From: Flammula alnicola
Taxonomy: Eukaryota > Basidiomycota > Agaricomycetes > Agaricales > Strophariaceae
Direction of reading: 5' to 3'
DNA: 64,000 nucleotides
Assembly: GCA_015499995.1 (NCBI GenBank)
Contig: JADNRV010000059.1
Location: forward strand, 1 to 64,000
Shown here: positions 11,661 to 27,425 of the stretch, piece by piece
Layout of the letters: each line of letters opens with the position of its first letter
How positions within the stretch are numbered: position 1 is the first letter of the stretch
The notes under the pieces: model-generated
The model's input: only the letters and a program-made list of their open reading frames with translations
Told to the model about the DNA's origin: nothing
Databases searched by the model: none
Program-made: the position numbers and the translations under genes

Positions 11661-13421
11661 TCACAGCTCAAGGACAGTCACCCGTCCAAAACTCGACCCC
11701 ACCGCCACCCTCCCAGCCACCTCATCATAATCAAACGACGTCCAACTACTACCCGCCTCATTCCCGAAGATCTTCTTCCCGATCACCACCGATCCCAGTT
11801 CGGACCCACCACCACCTCGTGCGGGGTCGCGGTTGAATAGCGACCCAGGAAACACGGCCATGACCAGCGTCTCGCAAGCGTTGCTCGAGGGTATCATGGT
11901 CGCGGGAATGTCGGCGAGCAGGCCGCCGATGAACGTGTCGCGGGGCTGGATCCAGATGGCCGTGCCGAAACGACCGAGTGTGATTTGTTTGCAGCGCAGG
12001 GAGCCGCGCAGGCAGGCGACTTGGTTGGATAGGCGAGGGGGGAAGAGGTAGGGTGGGATGGCGGAGGGTGGGTCGGTTTCGTCTTTCGTACCTGAGTCTT
12101 CGGTGGAAACTTGGGCGCCGTAGGAAGGGTTGGGCTCGAGGGTGTATAGCTCGAGGTTGTATATGTCGGAAGCCCAGGGGTCGTCGCTCTCTCCGCGTAC
12201 GAGGATGGAAAGGGGCAGCCAAGAACTCGGAGAGGGATGTCGCGCAAACGCCGTGCTCTCGAGGAAGGGGCATATCGTCACGCACTCGCCATCGACCCAT
12301 CCAAAGGAATGCTCGGCAAGGGGTTTGGAAGGTGGCGGTGGGTCGCTGTCTGGGTCAGGCCGCTCGAGGATGGGAAATGGGAAGAGATGGATGGACCGCG
12401 CCCGAGCAACGAGGATGCTCTGGTGGGCGAAGAGGACTTGGATACATTCGTTAGACTGTAAGTGATATAAATAAACATTAGAAGGGACAATTCAGCCACA
12501 TGGGGGCAGTTCGAATAAGACATGCCTGTAAGATGGACGGGCTATCGATAGAGTGTTCCAATACTGCACTGGTACCGTCTCGCCAATTCCAAATGGCTGT
12601 CTGCGATACGTCGTCTGTCAGGGCAATCAAGTCACCAACGAGAGTCGTGGGCTTCATCGTCGTATCCACTGAATACATCTCTTCCAGCGAGTACGTCGAG
12701 TCGGGCTCTCGACGCAGAGTCAAGACCTTGACGAACAGCTGTCTATCAAATCAGGACGGATGAGCACCGGAGGAAAAACATCATCAGAAAGCCCACATAC
12801 TCGTTCAGATACAACGACACCGCGACCGTAGCCTCTGACCGCGGGTCACAATTCATCGAAAATCCAGTGAATATCGCGCCCCTCGGACTCCACTCACACA
12901 CCTTCCTCGACTCGTCCAGCGGACTGAGGCCCATATCCCAAATGGACATCGCAGACCACACGCTCTTCGATATCGTCACCAACAACCTCCCATCATGTCC
13001 CGGCACAAACCTCACATCAGACACCGACGTCCCCGAAGTGCCTGCTATGTATCGTACTGTCCGCGGGGCGGACATGCCGCTGAGCCAGCGCTGGGCAAGG
13101 CGGTAGCCAGTCTTGGTGTGCTGGATGAGGTCGGGAGTGGACAGGTCGTCGAGGGCGGTGCTGGGGAAAGGAAAGCCCCGGTCGAGGACGTGGAATGTGC
13201 ATGCGTTCGTCCAGACGATGCGGAGCGAGGTCAGTTCCTGCAGACGCTTGCAGGTCTATTGGTTGAGTGTCAGAGCAGTAATTACAGCCGTTTGTTGTGT
13301 CTGAAGTATCACATACCTGAGCTAGGCGAAGGATGTGGGGTGGTTCGAGAAACGACACGATGCAGATCAAGACATCCTCGCCCAACCCAGCGAAGGCGAG
13401 ATGAGGTGAAACTGGAGACAT
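11661..13421 (-). CDS. F-box domain protein
   Basis: Probable substrate adaptor of an SCF ubiquitin ligase. The first exon (13421-13317) and second exon (13255-12801) together encode an F-box: FAGLGEDVLICIVSFLEPPH followed by ILRLAQTCKRLQELTSLRI. The rest, rich in short beta-like segments and Trp/Asp, may form a propeller-type substrate-binding region, but no clear WD or Kelch repeat was assigned. A third exon ends at PSILQ, and the next begins SNECIQVLFAHQ. Joining them needs a GC-AG intron (GCATGT donor near 12524, acceptor near 12460), since any GT donor nearby breaks the frame. The last exon runs to a stop at 11661. An in-frame ATG also exists at 13466. The target protein is unknown. Confidence 0.8.
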
Positions 13422-14390
13422 TTTACGGGCTCCGCTGCGAGCCTGATCTTCTTCCGGTATTAGCATACGTGACTAGGGAAGACAGTTCGAGTTCCCTTGC
13501 ACATTGTCGTTGAGTTGATGCCCCCAATGTATACGCGACTACGCCGTCTGGGAAAATTTAAATTGGATTTACATAAATGTTAGATGGCAGGGATTGGACG
13601 TGCGCGTGATTCATGATGTACGGTGCTTACATTTATGGACGATGACAGACCCTGTTGAGGAGAGAGGGACTTGTATAAACGATACTCGAAGGTATGATGA
13701 GAACGAGGGTTTATGCAGTGGGTCAGTCAGGCATCGGGCGCCGGAGCCGATATGTATTTTCTCACGCAAGATCAACATCGCCAAAAACCAAACCAAAAAA
13801 GCTAGCATTCGACCTGCGACTGTACATTCTGAGGCTTGAGCTAGAGCCAAGCTACAAGTACAGCACATTTGTCTACGCCCCGAGCTTTGTTCTCCCCCGG
13901 GTAGCCGGCTTCGCGACTCTTGCTCATTGATCTAGCGTCCTCCCATTTTCGGCAGCTGTCTCGTTCCATGATTTACGCCTGTCGTTCGGCAGAAACGAGC
14001 TGGCCACTGTTAACGAGCGGGCTGGGAAGTATGATATGACGGATTTATCGGCTATGCTGTGGGACATTGCGAATTGTAAATGTTGAACGCATTTTTGAAC
14101 CTCTGGGAGCTCAGAAGGACAAATGACGCTATCGAAACGATGAAGTGTAAATTTACACACTTGCAATTGACTACCCTGCTGTGACTAGTTTCCGTTTCTG
14201 CAACGTCTTGGATCAGCTCCTGGTTGCGTCTGAAATGCCTACTCTCTTCTGCGGCGTACAGTCTCTAAACGCATGGTGTCAGCCGCGAGAACCGCACAAC
14301 TGCCTGTCTATAAAACCGTCCGCTATCGTCAGCCCTTCAACCTACATATCTTTGTTTCTTAACTTTTCATCTACCACACATTCTTTCAAC
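13422..14390. other. Intergenic, divergent promoter region
   Basis: This lies between the minus-strand F-box gene and the plus-strand secreted-protein gene and should hold both promoters. No coding region was recognised. Confidence 0.45.
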
Positions 14391-15664
14391 ATGCGCTCTT
14401 TCCTCTGCCTTGTCCCTCTTCTCCTCACTTCTATCCCCCTGGTTTCCGCCGTGGTCGCCCGTCAGACCCCGCCCGTTTCTGTTGATGGCCACAACCGTCC
14501 TCTTACAATTCTCAGTACCGGCGCTCCTGTCACGACCAGAGACCTTGAGCACACCAACAACTTCACCCGCCGACACGACGGCTGGGTTCCAAGTAAATTT
14601 GAACGGATATACATTTTCTCCGTTGTCTCACTTTATCTTGCAGAGCACCGCAAGTACCTTGGCCGGCACTGCCACCGGTTCTTATCACTTCTCATCCCTC
14701 TCCCATCATTTCGCTACTGACCCGCGATTGCCTTTGAAGTATCTCCGGCATTATCAGGGTTTACAAAGCCAGCGACCAGAGTGAAATCGGCTTTGTAAAT
14801 GGAGCGCTGGACAACTTTGGATTGTATGTCTATGGCTTGTTACCTTCTGTCTCCAAGAAAGTTCACGTAGCATTTGAACAGGCTCGGACTTACGACCGAC
14901 GCCTCTCAGGCTCTCGAGGTCAGCTTCAAGGTATGCGAGAAACAATGCGCTGTCATCGGGCCTCTCGATGCTAAGACCGAGGTATGGTGCATCTTAAATT
15001 CCACTCAATTAATTGCATATACATATTACGCATCAGGTTGTGGGTGTCAACTTCTTCGGTGGTGTCGTCGGCGCTTTCAGCACCAACAATGATCTTGCTG
15101 TCGGTAGTACCAAGTAAGTTGTCTTTAGGCCCTCGATACCCACATAGTAACCAAGAACTTATGCATATAATGTTTAGCTACGCCTACCTCTCGGGAGTAA
15201 CCCAGAACAGTAGGTCTTTTGAAGCTTGACTCTTGGACAATCGTCTCAACTGAAGTCTTTGCGGGTCCCCAGCCAACCCTGGCTCCCCAGCGCAGCCCGG
15301 TCCGAACTCTGTTTCTACTGCCATTGGATTTCCGCTGTCGTCCGAAACTGCGATCTGGTTCCTCGATCTCGCCTCCGACGCGCTTACGGCTCAGTGGATC
15401 AACATGGACAATAGTGCGTACAAATTCTCTCTGTCCGCCAATTCACTTGGTCACAAATACATTTGCTCTATTGCTAGGTGAACCCCCGACCCATATTGTC
15501 TACGCGAACCAAGACAACGACTTTGTGATCACGGGTGACGTTGCGGCACACACCGCCCGGTTCAATGGCTTCGAAGTGGTGAGTAACTCTAGAGTGTTAT
15601 GCGTGAGAAAGGTACATGATTAATTTACGTCGTCTTGTAGAATTTCGTCCTCGACTTGAACTAA
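14391..15664 (+). CDS. Secreted conserved hypothetical protein
   Basis: The first exon starts with a signal peptide (MRSFLCLVPLLLTSIPLVSA). Later exons give, in order, segments such as VYKASDQSEIGFVNGAL, LGLTTDASQALEVSFK, VVGVNFFGGVVGAFSTNND, IWFLDLASDALTAQWINMD and ITGDVAAHTARFNGFEV, ending at NFVLDLN. Introns are short and carry normal GT-AG ends. The splice that joins the first exon to VYKASDQ (between about 14600 and 14760) could not be resolved: each option I tried left a frame problem. The protein resembles secreted proteins of unknown function that recur in Agaricomycete genomes; it is likely rich in beta strands. No catalytic motif is visible. Confidence 0.68.
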
Positions 15665-17408
15665 TCGTGGACTCCTCTGCCTTGATGAGATTCTTTTCCC
15701 GGGCTGTTCTGCTTTTCGTTTCTATTTCTATTTCTTCTAGCTCGACCGGCTGAAGGATTTCACTCTTTTTCCATCCCCTCCTTTGGTGTTTATTTTTGTG
15801 ATATTTAGTCCTGAGCGCAATCAAGGTCTTGGTGTAGTCTGGTCCGAAACTAGCGTTGGCGGTATAGCTATAGTCAGATAGCTATAGTCAGATATTCAAT
15901 AGTAACATTTGCTGCTCATTTCGCATTATGAGTTTCATGGAAAGCCATCCGCCGAAGCGAACACCCGGGCAGGGCTTGAACCATTCTCTTCCACCCTCGT
16001 CCTTATTCGCAGATGTTTTCCATTGATTTTCCAAAACATCGATCCTGGTGTGGATATTGTGTGGATTCAAACGGAGATCCATGTACATGCAGCATGGCAA
16101 CCCAGGGGATGTCCAAGATCGAGTGTGGTACGAACATGTCGAGCGATGGCCACTCGTAATGTCGGCGGTCGCTACTCGAGCATACATTTCCATCAGTATG
16201 CCGTGGGTCCAAACTCGAACCGGAAACTAAATGCGTGGCCGAATAGCTCTCGAGCCCTCTAGCTCTTTTGTACTCCCCCACTTGTACCCTCCTGGATACC
16301 GTATCATTCCGTCCACGACGTCCGGACTCCAGTCTACCAACATCCTCTTCCGAGTCAGACTTGTTTAGAAAAAGGTATAAAATAAACGCAGTAATTAATT
16401 TTACGAGTGAAAGCACTGAATGATATTGTACGAAGCATGAATGGGTTCGATTCAACGGCACCATCCTCACGACCAGCCGCTCTTGACCCAGCTGCTGCCG
16501 TTAAGGATCTCCCAGCACTTGCCCTGTATGTGGGGTTGATCGCAAGACACGATCTCAGAAGAAGCGGTGGAAGAGACATCTTTCTTCCTATCTTTCCGCA
16601 TTCAGCGAGTAGACTTGAGCTTCCCAAGAGTCTCTCTTGCCGTCGCGACGCGAGGAGATGTATGAATCAGAGAAAAGTGGGCTCCCGTCAATAGAAGATA
16701 TGTCTGTTGACGATAATAAGCCTGTAGCTGACACGAAAAAGTGAAACGAAGACACTTACGGTGCATCCCAACGCAACATCTTACATCGGATTGCCTAAAT
16801 CAATCCTTCGCGTTCTCCTGGAGCACTTCCGGGGCAAGGAAGTCCTTGCGAGGCGTCTAGGAGTCATAACACACTTCCTATCGGACGTGTAGAATATCAT
16901 CATTTAGTTTGTGAATTCGAAGATGAGCGGGATCCATACCATGTGCGAAATTGCTCAAGTAGGAATAAAGCTTTGAATAATATATGAATAAGGTCGCACT
17001 ATTCCCTAATTCCCTAAATTCCTATCACACCATTCTGTCCTAATGTCCTTATTCCCTAATTGGCATGAATTTGACCCGTGTTCGCACCGTGGTTCCTGAT
17101 GTCGAACGCCGCTGCCGTCCGCTCCATAATCAGGACAATGGGATTATAGATGAAGGAAGGGTTTCCTGATGTGTTCTCTTTCTCCTTTTTCATCTCACGG
17201 ACTAAAACTGATCACCATTTCCCACTCTACATATGACTCGCTCTGTACCTACAATGTAACGGCACAACCTCTGTACATTCTGAATCAATGTCAGTAGATT
17301 GGCATCGTAACGAAGCGTCTCAGCAACCATCATGCAAATGTGATGTCTATATCTTGTTTGATTCCTGTGGCAACAACAAAACGAGTCAAGGAATATACAA
17401 GGCAGGAT
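15665..17408. other. Intergenic, no gene recognised
   Basis: About 1.7 kb without a supported gene. A 14-bp direct repeat (TAGCTATAGTCAGA twice) lies near 15865-15893. Open frames around 16003-16694 lack domains and splice partners. Confidence 0.4.
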
Positions 17409-18545
17409 TTACATGGTTTTTGAGATCCACGTCGCAACCGCTTGGTGGCGCTCCTCACGCTCCTCTAAACTGTTCTCCACAACTCTCCCAAGATCCAAAG
17501 CTAATGACGGCCATTCCGCCTCGCTGTCCGTGCCATCATCATCAGAGTCCCCCTCCATACGAAGAGGTAACTCGGAAAAGTTAATATTCTCGAGATTTTT
17601 GTAGTCATCATGGACAAATCTCTTGAGTACGCACTGAAGGTAATGCCAACGAAAGAGGCCGGGAGGAGGAACATTATTGAGCTGGGGCTGGGGAGGGCTT
17701 GTATGGTGCCCATGGATGGCGGGGTGGGCTGTTGGTCTCCGAAATCTTCCAAATATCGTGTACTCCATATTAGCTGGTTCGATAGAGAACATATGACACT
17801 CGTAATTGTTCTAAACGGTTGATCAATGAAAATTTAAGAGATGAGAGAAGAACTCCTCACCGGGGAGACAAAACGAAGGCCCATCTCATACTTATCAAAC
17901 CATGTATCGAGCGTCTTCGACAACACAGGCCAAAAATTTCGTTGTAGATTGAGAGATTTGGGGGAGGGGGAGAGATGTGAAAGTACGGAAGACGATTCGC
18001 CCAACATGATCCCCCATGCGCTTGGGGAAAATGTGACTGTTCACTATTGGATCATCTATCGCCGTCACCCAGCACTGTCCATCGCGCCCCTTCACGCGAT
18101 CGGCCATGGTGCTGGCGTTCCCGGTCGCGGTGGTAATGGATTTCCCCACGCGCTGACTGATTTTCGAGAGGCCGACCATAATTCCGACCGGAAGATCGTA
18201 GCGGTAGATCGACGCAGTTAACGGGTCTGTGGTGGCAACAGGGCGCCACTGCTGCCGCGGCTCCTTCCATACCAGCAACGAACCACGGTGGTCAGCAGGG
18301 TCGCAAATATCATGGGCAAGATCAATCAACCATTTAGACGCCTCTTGGCGAGAATATCGAACGAAATCGTCGAGGGGTCCTCTGAGAAGGCAGATCGAGG
18401 GGGTAGATGGAGAGTTAGCGCCGGGGGTCATGGCTGTGGCGGCGAGGATGTCGTCGGAAATCATTGGTGGTGCTACGGGATAGAGACGGACGGAGGGGGA
18501 GTTGACGCGGAGCTCAAGTATTCCTGTGAGATCCAGTAGTTGCAT
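17409..18545 (-). pseudogene. HNH-nuclease-like protein, frameshifted
   Basis: The N-terminal part reads LLDLTGILELRVNSPSVRLY and continues to an HNH-type core, RDGQCWVTAIDDPIVNSHI then FPKRMGDH. Such HNH proteins are numerous and functionally obscure in Agaricomycetes. After RIVFRTFTSLP the expected continuation PPPNLSIYNEIFGL lies in another frame, and the part after that, LSKTLDTWFDKYEMGLRF, lies in the third frame. Two single-base deletions (one in the C-rich run near 17958-17970, one near 17920-17927) explain this, and no intron does. A normal 50-bp intron then leads to NNYECHMFSIEPANM and the C-terminus, TWISKTM. The gene is therefore probably dead, unless the deletions are sequencing errors. 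The start is uncertain. Confidence 0.7.
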
Positions 18546-19509
18546 CGGGATAACTGTCTGAATTGGACGGTCCAGATGGAGGGATGGGAGGAAGGGATGG
18601 CAATGACATGGCGAGCTGAGCGAAACCAAAGCGAAACACGGTGTCTGATATCCAGTCACGAGTCACCGGACAAACAAAGACAAAGTGTAACGGATCGGTA
18701 CTTTTCCACGTCATGGAACTTCGGCCAACTCGGCAAGAATCTTGGAGTTTATACAATACTGGAACATCTTCGATAGGGGGGGAAGAACTTGACGAGCCCG
18801 AGCTAGTTGTATGATAACACATTCATAGCGTTAACTAACCAGCTAACTGCCTGTATAGGTTTATCCGTTTGTCCCTTTCTTGCGTTACCAAGAGACGCCG
18901 AAAACTGGTTGTTCAATTGCGCGTGCACGACACGCAAGAACTTCAAACCAGTAAGAGCATTGTCGCTTCCTTATTCCGAGTGCAATTTTGATACACTTGG
19001 CTGGTGACAGCTGGCCCCTGGGAAAGCTCTACCCTACGACGCTGTCCCCGGCGTCTCCAATTTGGCCCTTTGGAACTTGGGCTCCCTAGGGTATCTTCGC
19101 ACGTTCGTGTCCTCGAGGAAACGGTCATCCAACAGGACTAGATTCAGTCCTGTCCATTGCAACGCCTCGGCGCGTCTGCATTGGATACGTTCTTCGAGGT
19201 TTGGTAATGTTGCCTCCCTAGGGCTTCCTTAGTTTCTTGTATTCTGAAGGAAGGTTCATCCGGCTGGTTATCTTCGATTCCGTCGGTTTACGACGCCTCT
19301 GCGCATCTGTATTGGCCATTTTTCTGCCCTTGTTTCCCCTATACGGCACCTCAGTGTTCATATTTTTGAGGTGAGTTATTGGAATGCTATATATTTTACC
19401 AGGACGAAACGCCCTCGGTCCTATCAGCGAGCGACCAAATAAACGGCACTCCCAGTCAAACGAGAATGGCAGAGATTGAATAAACATAATATATAATTCC
19501 AGCTGTACG
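18546..19509. other. Intergenic, no gene recognised
   Basis: The 5' flank of the HNH-like gene and the 3' flank of the first GMC gene. Two similar 35-bp stretches around 19080-19130 and 19170-19220 suggest local duplication, but no gene is evident. Confidence 0.35.
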
Positions 19510-21842
19510 CTAATTGTTATCCGCTTTAATAATATCTGCGGCCCTTTCGGCCAAGATATAAACCGCTCCCTGAGGATGGCTGCTCGGAACAAAGGGCTGC
19601 ACAAAGTAATCAATGCGAATCAGCTCAGTCGACCTGGATGATCTCAAATCAGAACACTCACGAAAACAGACGCATCGACAATACGAAGGCCATCAACACC
19701 CTTGACCGTCAGGTCTGGATTGACTACACCGGTAGTGGAGTTCTGAGCAGCCATGCCTGCCGTACCAACAGGATGGAAGATGGTTGTAGTGAGCCCTCTC
19801 ACATAGGCATCGATTTCCGCGTCGGAGAAGGTTGCTGAGAAATTACCAGCAGGTCCGATTACGTAGCCATCCCAAGCAGGAGCAGAAACAAAGCGCAGCA
19901 TGGCTCTGACGCTCTCGCGCATGACGAAGATGTCAAAGTCAGTGGTCAAGTAGTTGGGATCAATGAGAGGCTGCTCGAAAGGATTGGTGGAATTGATTTT
20001 GACAGTTCCCCCTGTAGTAAAGAGAACCTGGGTCAGACAGTGTGTTTAGAGTCGATCAATTCCACTGACGAGATGTAGGACTGAGCAATATCGTCACCGC
20101 TGCCATGAAACTTCCTGTAGCAGGTATGGAAGTTCCAGGGTTCAACCAGAAGTTCTGCGACAGTAATCAGCGATGCATACGGTGGGAATATTTAGCATAC
20201 ATACAGTGAAAATGAATTCATAGTGAGGAGACTCCGGACCAGCAGAAGGGTCGGAGGTGGAATTGAATACGCTAGAGTTTGCAGGAATTCTGGCAAACCC
20301 AAATTGGTTCGCGATAGGGTTAGCAATAAGACCAGTCTTGTTCGCGGTCCATTGAGCGATGGCGGCATTTAACAAAGTGGGATCTCTGAGGATATGGTCA
20401 AAGCTGGCGTTGCCATTAACACTGAAGAGATTGGGAAGCAAGGTATGGTCCGAAAGGTTTCTTCCAACCGAAGGAATGTTGACAAGGACTGGAATATTTA
20501 ATGGGTCGAGATCTTCGCTGTTTCCGATGCCCGACAGTTGAAGGATTTGCGTGTTTCCAACTGAGCCGGCCGAGAGAATGACTTCTTTTAGCGCTGTGAC
20601 TTCAACTGATGAGTTTCCTGGTGAGGTCAAGCATTAGCACATGTTTGTGAATTTTGGAATATTGAAAGGTCGTTTACCGGCAGCGGAAGGTGAAGATGCC
20701 GGAGTTACGGTAAACTTAACGCCACGGAAAGCCGTAGCGCCAGTCTGAACGAGCTTCGTGACAGTGGCGTGAATTAAAACAGTGAGGTTTGGTCGCCCAT
20801 TTGCATTCGCCAAGTAGCTCGTAGACGAACTACTTCTCATCCCTCCACCCGCGGAAGATTGGATCCACCCAGTCCCAAGAAGACTTCGGTCGATTCCGCT
20901 GGTATCTTCGTTAAACGGAAACTCTGGCAGTTGCTGTGTAGTGTTGATTACACGGCTGTCGATTGTTTGATTGTTGACCGGAAGGCTAATGAATACTTCA
21001 CCGTTGAATCCATGCAGTGAGGGGATAAATTGACCAGTGGTGTTGTGACCGTCGATTGGCGGTTGGAACTTCTCATGCTAAAAAATCGGTAAAAACGAGG
21101 TTAGCTTTTTCGAAAAATACTGATGTATCTATTGTATTTGTGCGCACCTTCTGAACATATTGTCTCATATTACTCCATGCCCATTCTGGATCATCGGTGA
21201 TATTTGCTATCCTGTCCCAGTCTTCGGTGGATCCATATTGGTGGAGGAGATAATCTACCCAAGAGATATTGAATGAGCACATTGACTTTGTTTCATGAGA
21301 CTCACTGGCAGTACTACAGCCCCCAAGCAACTTTCCACGAGGGTAAGGAAACGTACGACCATCCATTCCACTCTGGGGAACGATCGTATAATTCCAATCG
21401 AATGGGGTGTCTGGGCATTCCACATGGTCAGAGAGCCGTTTTCAAACCAATAATCAATGGGAGCACACCTGGAGTCACTTGTGGTGCGAGGAAAGGTGCT
21501 ATTGCCGTAATCACACCCTCGTCACTAAAAATCACAGTATGGTAAATGAAATGCTGAAGGAATATATCGCCTCCTGTTTACCTTACGCCAGCCTCAAGGA
21601 CGAGGACCGTTGTGTTTGCATCTTCAGTCAGTCTGTTGGCAAGGACGAGTCCGGCATTTCCAGCTGTGCGAGATCGTTAGCAGACCGAATCGCTTGATAC
21701 TCGAGGCACACTACGCACCTCCGACAATGACATAGTCGTATGTCAGTGTCTTCAGCTCGGAAGGGTCTGTAATAGTAACCCCCAGGGAAGGAGTGAGCAG
21801 AACAGAAGAGATTGCAAGGAAACGAAGAAGTGAGGACTGCAT
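19510..21842 (-). CDS. GMC oxidoreductase, secreted (aryl-alcohol oxidase type), copy 1
   Basis: FAD-dependent oxidoreductase of the glucose-methanol-choline family. Secreted members oxidise alcohols or sugars and supply hydrogen peroxide in wood and litter decay. A signal peptide (MQSSLLRFLAISSVLLTPSL) is followed by the dinucleotide-binding start TYDYVIVGG, split by an intron, then GNAGLVLANRLTEDAN. Further family segments are [52 protein letters not shown] and SVGRNLSDH. The C-terminal catalytic pair is seen as His in IFHPVGTAGMA and His in SSHPQGAVYILAERAADII. About ten introns. It is the intact member of a tandem pair. The substrate cannot be told from sequence alone. Confidence 0.9.
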
Positions 21843-22530
21843 GTCTATACAGTACTACTAGTCAAAAATAGGGAACCTTTTATACCAAGAAAGGCTTACG
21901 TGAATCGGGATCAGAGTATCTGAATTCATGGTGCTCATGCATTGCGCCGGGATCGTACAGTTACATCTGGGCATCAGTGTCCTTTAACAGCGGAAGGTCA
22001 AATAATCGACAAATGGTGCCTAAATGGCATGGAAGTAGTCGCGAGATTCACTCATTTCTACCGCGTTCTTGTGCCGGCGGATTAATCATCTCTCCAGCAA
22101 AGTTCTGGTATAAGTATGCGCGTCTAGACTCCGTCGTATCAGCGAGGCGATCGGCGGCGTGAAGACACCATAAGTACACACCGATGGCTTGACGGCGCAT
22201 GCGTGATTTGCGGCTCAATTGAGGCCGAGGTTCTTCAAAGCCACCACCAAGATTATGGACGTATTGGTGAGCGTACTGAGGGAGATGTTGGTACTAAGTA
22301 GTAAGTACAGTGTTAGTTGCTCGCTCCTCTCCTAAATTCTCAACAGCACGTGACCAATTTCCCGTTTCGCTCGCCATGAGAATTATTTCGCCGCACCCAT
22401 TGGAATGTATTTCGCTGCGACGGAGTCGCAGTGGGGCGTTGGGCGGGGCCGGCGGGCGTAGGCTCGCGTAGCAATCTATATTTGTCGAAGGCGAGACTGC
22501 AAGCTCTGACATGTCAATGACTCGAATACT
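19510..22530 (-). repeat. Segmental duplication, copy 1 (GMC gene plus promoter)
   Basis: Copy 1 corresponds to 23208-26110. The similarity covers the whole gene, including its introns, and continues into the promoter. For example, 22190-22245 (GCGTGATTTGCGGCTCAATT) matches 25908-25960, and 22467-22512 (GCGTAGCAATCTATATTTGT) matches 26050-26095. About 0.7 kb of unrelated sequence (22530-23207) separates the copies. Confidence 0.8.
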
Positions 22531-23207
22531 TTCTATGTAGGAATTTGTACACGTGTAACGTCTCCGAGCCATAATGACGGCATCCCGAGCTCCTGTATCA
22601 AGGACCCAGTCCAGGATCTTCGAAACAATTGCATCGGGTGTTAGGATGGCACGTCGGCGGATCGAAGCAATGGCCAAAGTCGGAGGAAGCACAAGCCTGA
22701 TGAAGCCCTCTATCAAAAGATTGGCTAATAGCTAGGACTTTGATCGCGGATTTGTAAGATATTGCGTAGCACCTGTGGGTATTATATTAGCATGCAAATA
22801 TACTGCGAGGTCTGTGACTTGATTGAATGTGCCACCAGCAATGAGATTGTTGATACTGCCAGTGTTGGAGAATGTGTAACAGGAGTGTATTAGGCCTTAA
22901 GGTGGAGATGGAAATGAGTTGGATGTAGCGGGGAATTTGATTAACGATGTACCGTTAGTTCTCCGCGTGAAAACATACATGCGCGTCATAGCGTTGCGAA
23001 TGTACTCCTTACCATTTTTTGACATGACGACCATAAAAATAGACGCCCGGCTGACGCCGGTCGCCCGCAAGCAAGACTTAAACACCGGGTATTACAAACA
23101 GAACAGACAGCTAAAATAAGCAGAAAGGACTGACTAATTGCTAAATGACATATGCCCAAACTTCAAAGTATGTAACGGATATAATCTAGGCGGTAGGTTA
23201 ATTCTTC
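22531..23207. other. Spacer between the duplicated GMC genes
   Basis: Unique sequence with no recognised gene. It lies between the promoter of copy 1 and the 3' end of copy 2. Confidence 0.4.
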
Positions 23208-26110
<2,903 letters not shown>

Positions 26111-26536
26111 TGCCAGCTTTCCGAATGTGTCTTCACATTTCATAGTTGAGCAGAGGTATAGGTGGGCCCGACAAGAATATAAGGAAATCAGAGCCAACTG
26201 ATGACGACCATATTTATCCTGTATACGTGTTGTTTCATACGACGAAGGGGTGGTTGTACGTGGAAATTTTGGACCGATACCGGTAGATACTGTACACAAA
26301 GGTACTGTAGTCCCTTAACAATACTGGTGGAAGGGATTTAGTCACGATATCGAAACGCGAAATCAGAATATGCTATATTGTACAACTACACCTTTACATT
26401 GAGCTCTTAACCCTGAGCCATTCAGACACACTTCTATCCACTTCCACTAACGAGAATAACGATATCGAAACTTGACGACCAATCAAAGTCCGCCATAGCT
26501 CAGTACTGAGTATGGTGGGGAGTATTACACCGCCAT

Positions 26537-27425
26537 CTACCAATGCAGTCGATGCGTCGGGCATTGATAGCCGTCAGGGTTTTTGAAGAGATAAAGCTGA
26601 TGATAATCTTCGGCGTCCCACCATTGTCCAGCTGGAATAATCTCCGTTGCGATCTTTTGACCTGCAAAAATGGAACAAAAGGGTCAGTAAAATGGCCGTT
26701 AATGGGAAAGAATCGGAAAAGAGAACAAAATGATGACTCGCCTTTAGGTGCAAAATGCTTAGCCTGAATCTCCTCCGTAACACGCCTCGCAATGGCTTCT
26801 TGAGAGTCTGAGTGCGTGAAAATGGCCGAACGGTATTCTGACGAGAAAAGTTTAGCATTGGTTCGTAGCTCAAAAGATTCGGGTAGTAGCAGAAGGGAAG
26901 ACATCTACCCAGCCTGCGCTGGCGTTACAAAAAGTGCAGTAGAACCAGGGATATACGTGAATTGCAGAAGAGAGAAAAACTTACGAGTTCCAGTATCAGC
27001 GCCTTGGCGGTTTACAGTCGTTGGATCGTGCGTCCGGTAGAAGAATTCTGTGCTTCATATTAGGCTATCACTGCAAAGATATGATTGAGGTACATACCAA
27101 CCAATTGATCATACGAAACTATGCTTGGATCGAACTCGATCTTCACTGCCTCGGCATGGTCTGTTGCGCCACTGCAAACGAGTTTGTAGCTTGGATTCTT
27201 GACGAGTGGATTGCCGCCCGTGTATCCCACTGCTGTTGACAAGATTCCTTTGTTCTCAGATGGTGGGAAGTGCTTGAGGAAGATATGTTCGACTCCCCAG
27301 AAGCACCCCGCAGCGAAGGTAGCGATTTCAGGTTGAGAAGTGGAAGAGGCTGTGATGTGAGCATTGAGTTGACATTATTGTTCCAGGACCCATACGACAG
27401 CGAACTTCGGCTTACTGGAAGACAT
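26537..27425 (-). CDS. msrA: Peptide methionine-S-sulfoxide reductase MsrA
   Basis: MsrA reduces methionine-S-sulfoxide in proteins, using thioredoxin, and protects against oxidative damage. The first exon is ten bases (27425-27416, MSS plus one base), and the second starts [19 protein letters not shown]. Cys19 in GCFWG is the catalytic nucleophile. Next come [20 protein letters not shown] and [11 protein letters not shown], then after introns [31 protein letters not shown] and [20 protein letters not shown], ending PTHRLHW. These are the complete conserved blocks of the family. No targeting signal is evident, so a cytosolic location is likely. The very short first exon is supported by the unbroken frame. 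Confidence 0.93.

Noticed and set aside
18514..18822. Ser-rich open frame upstream of the HNH-like gene
   Set aside because: It overlaps the HNH-like gene's 5' part in another frame and has no conserved feature.
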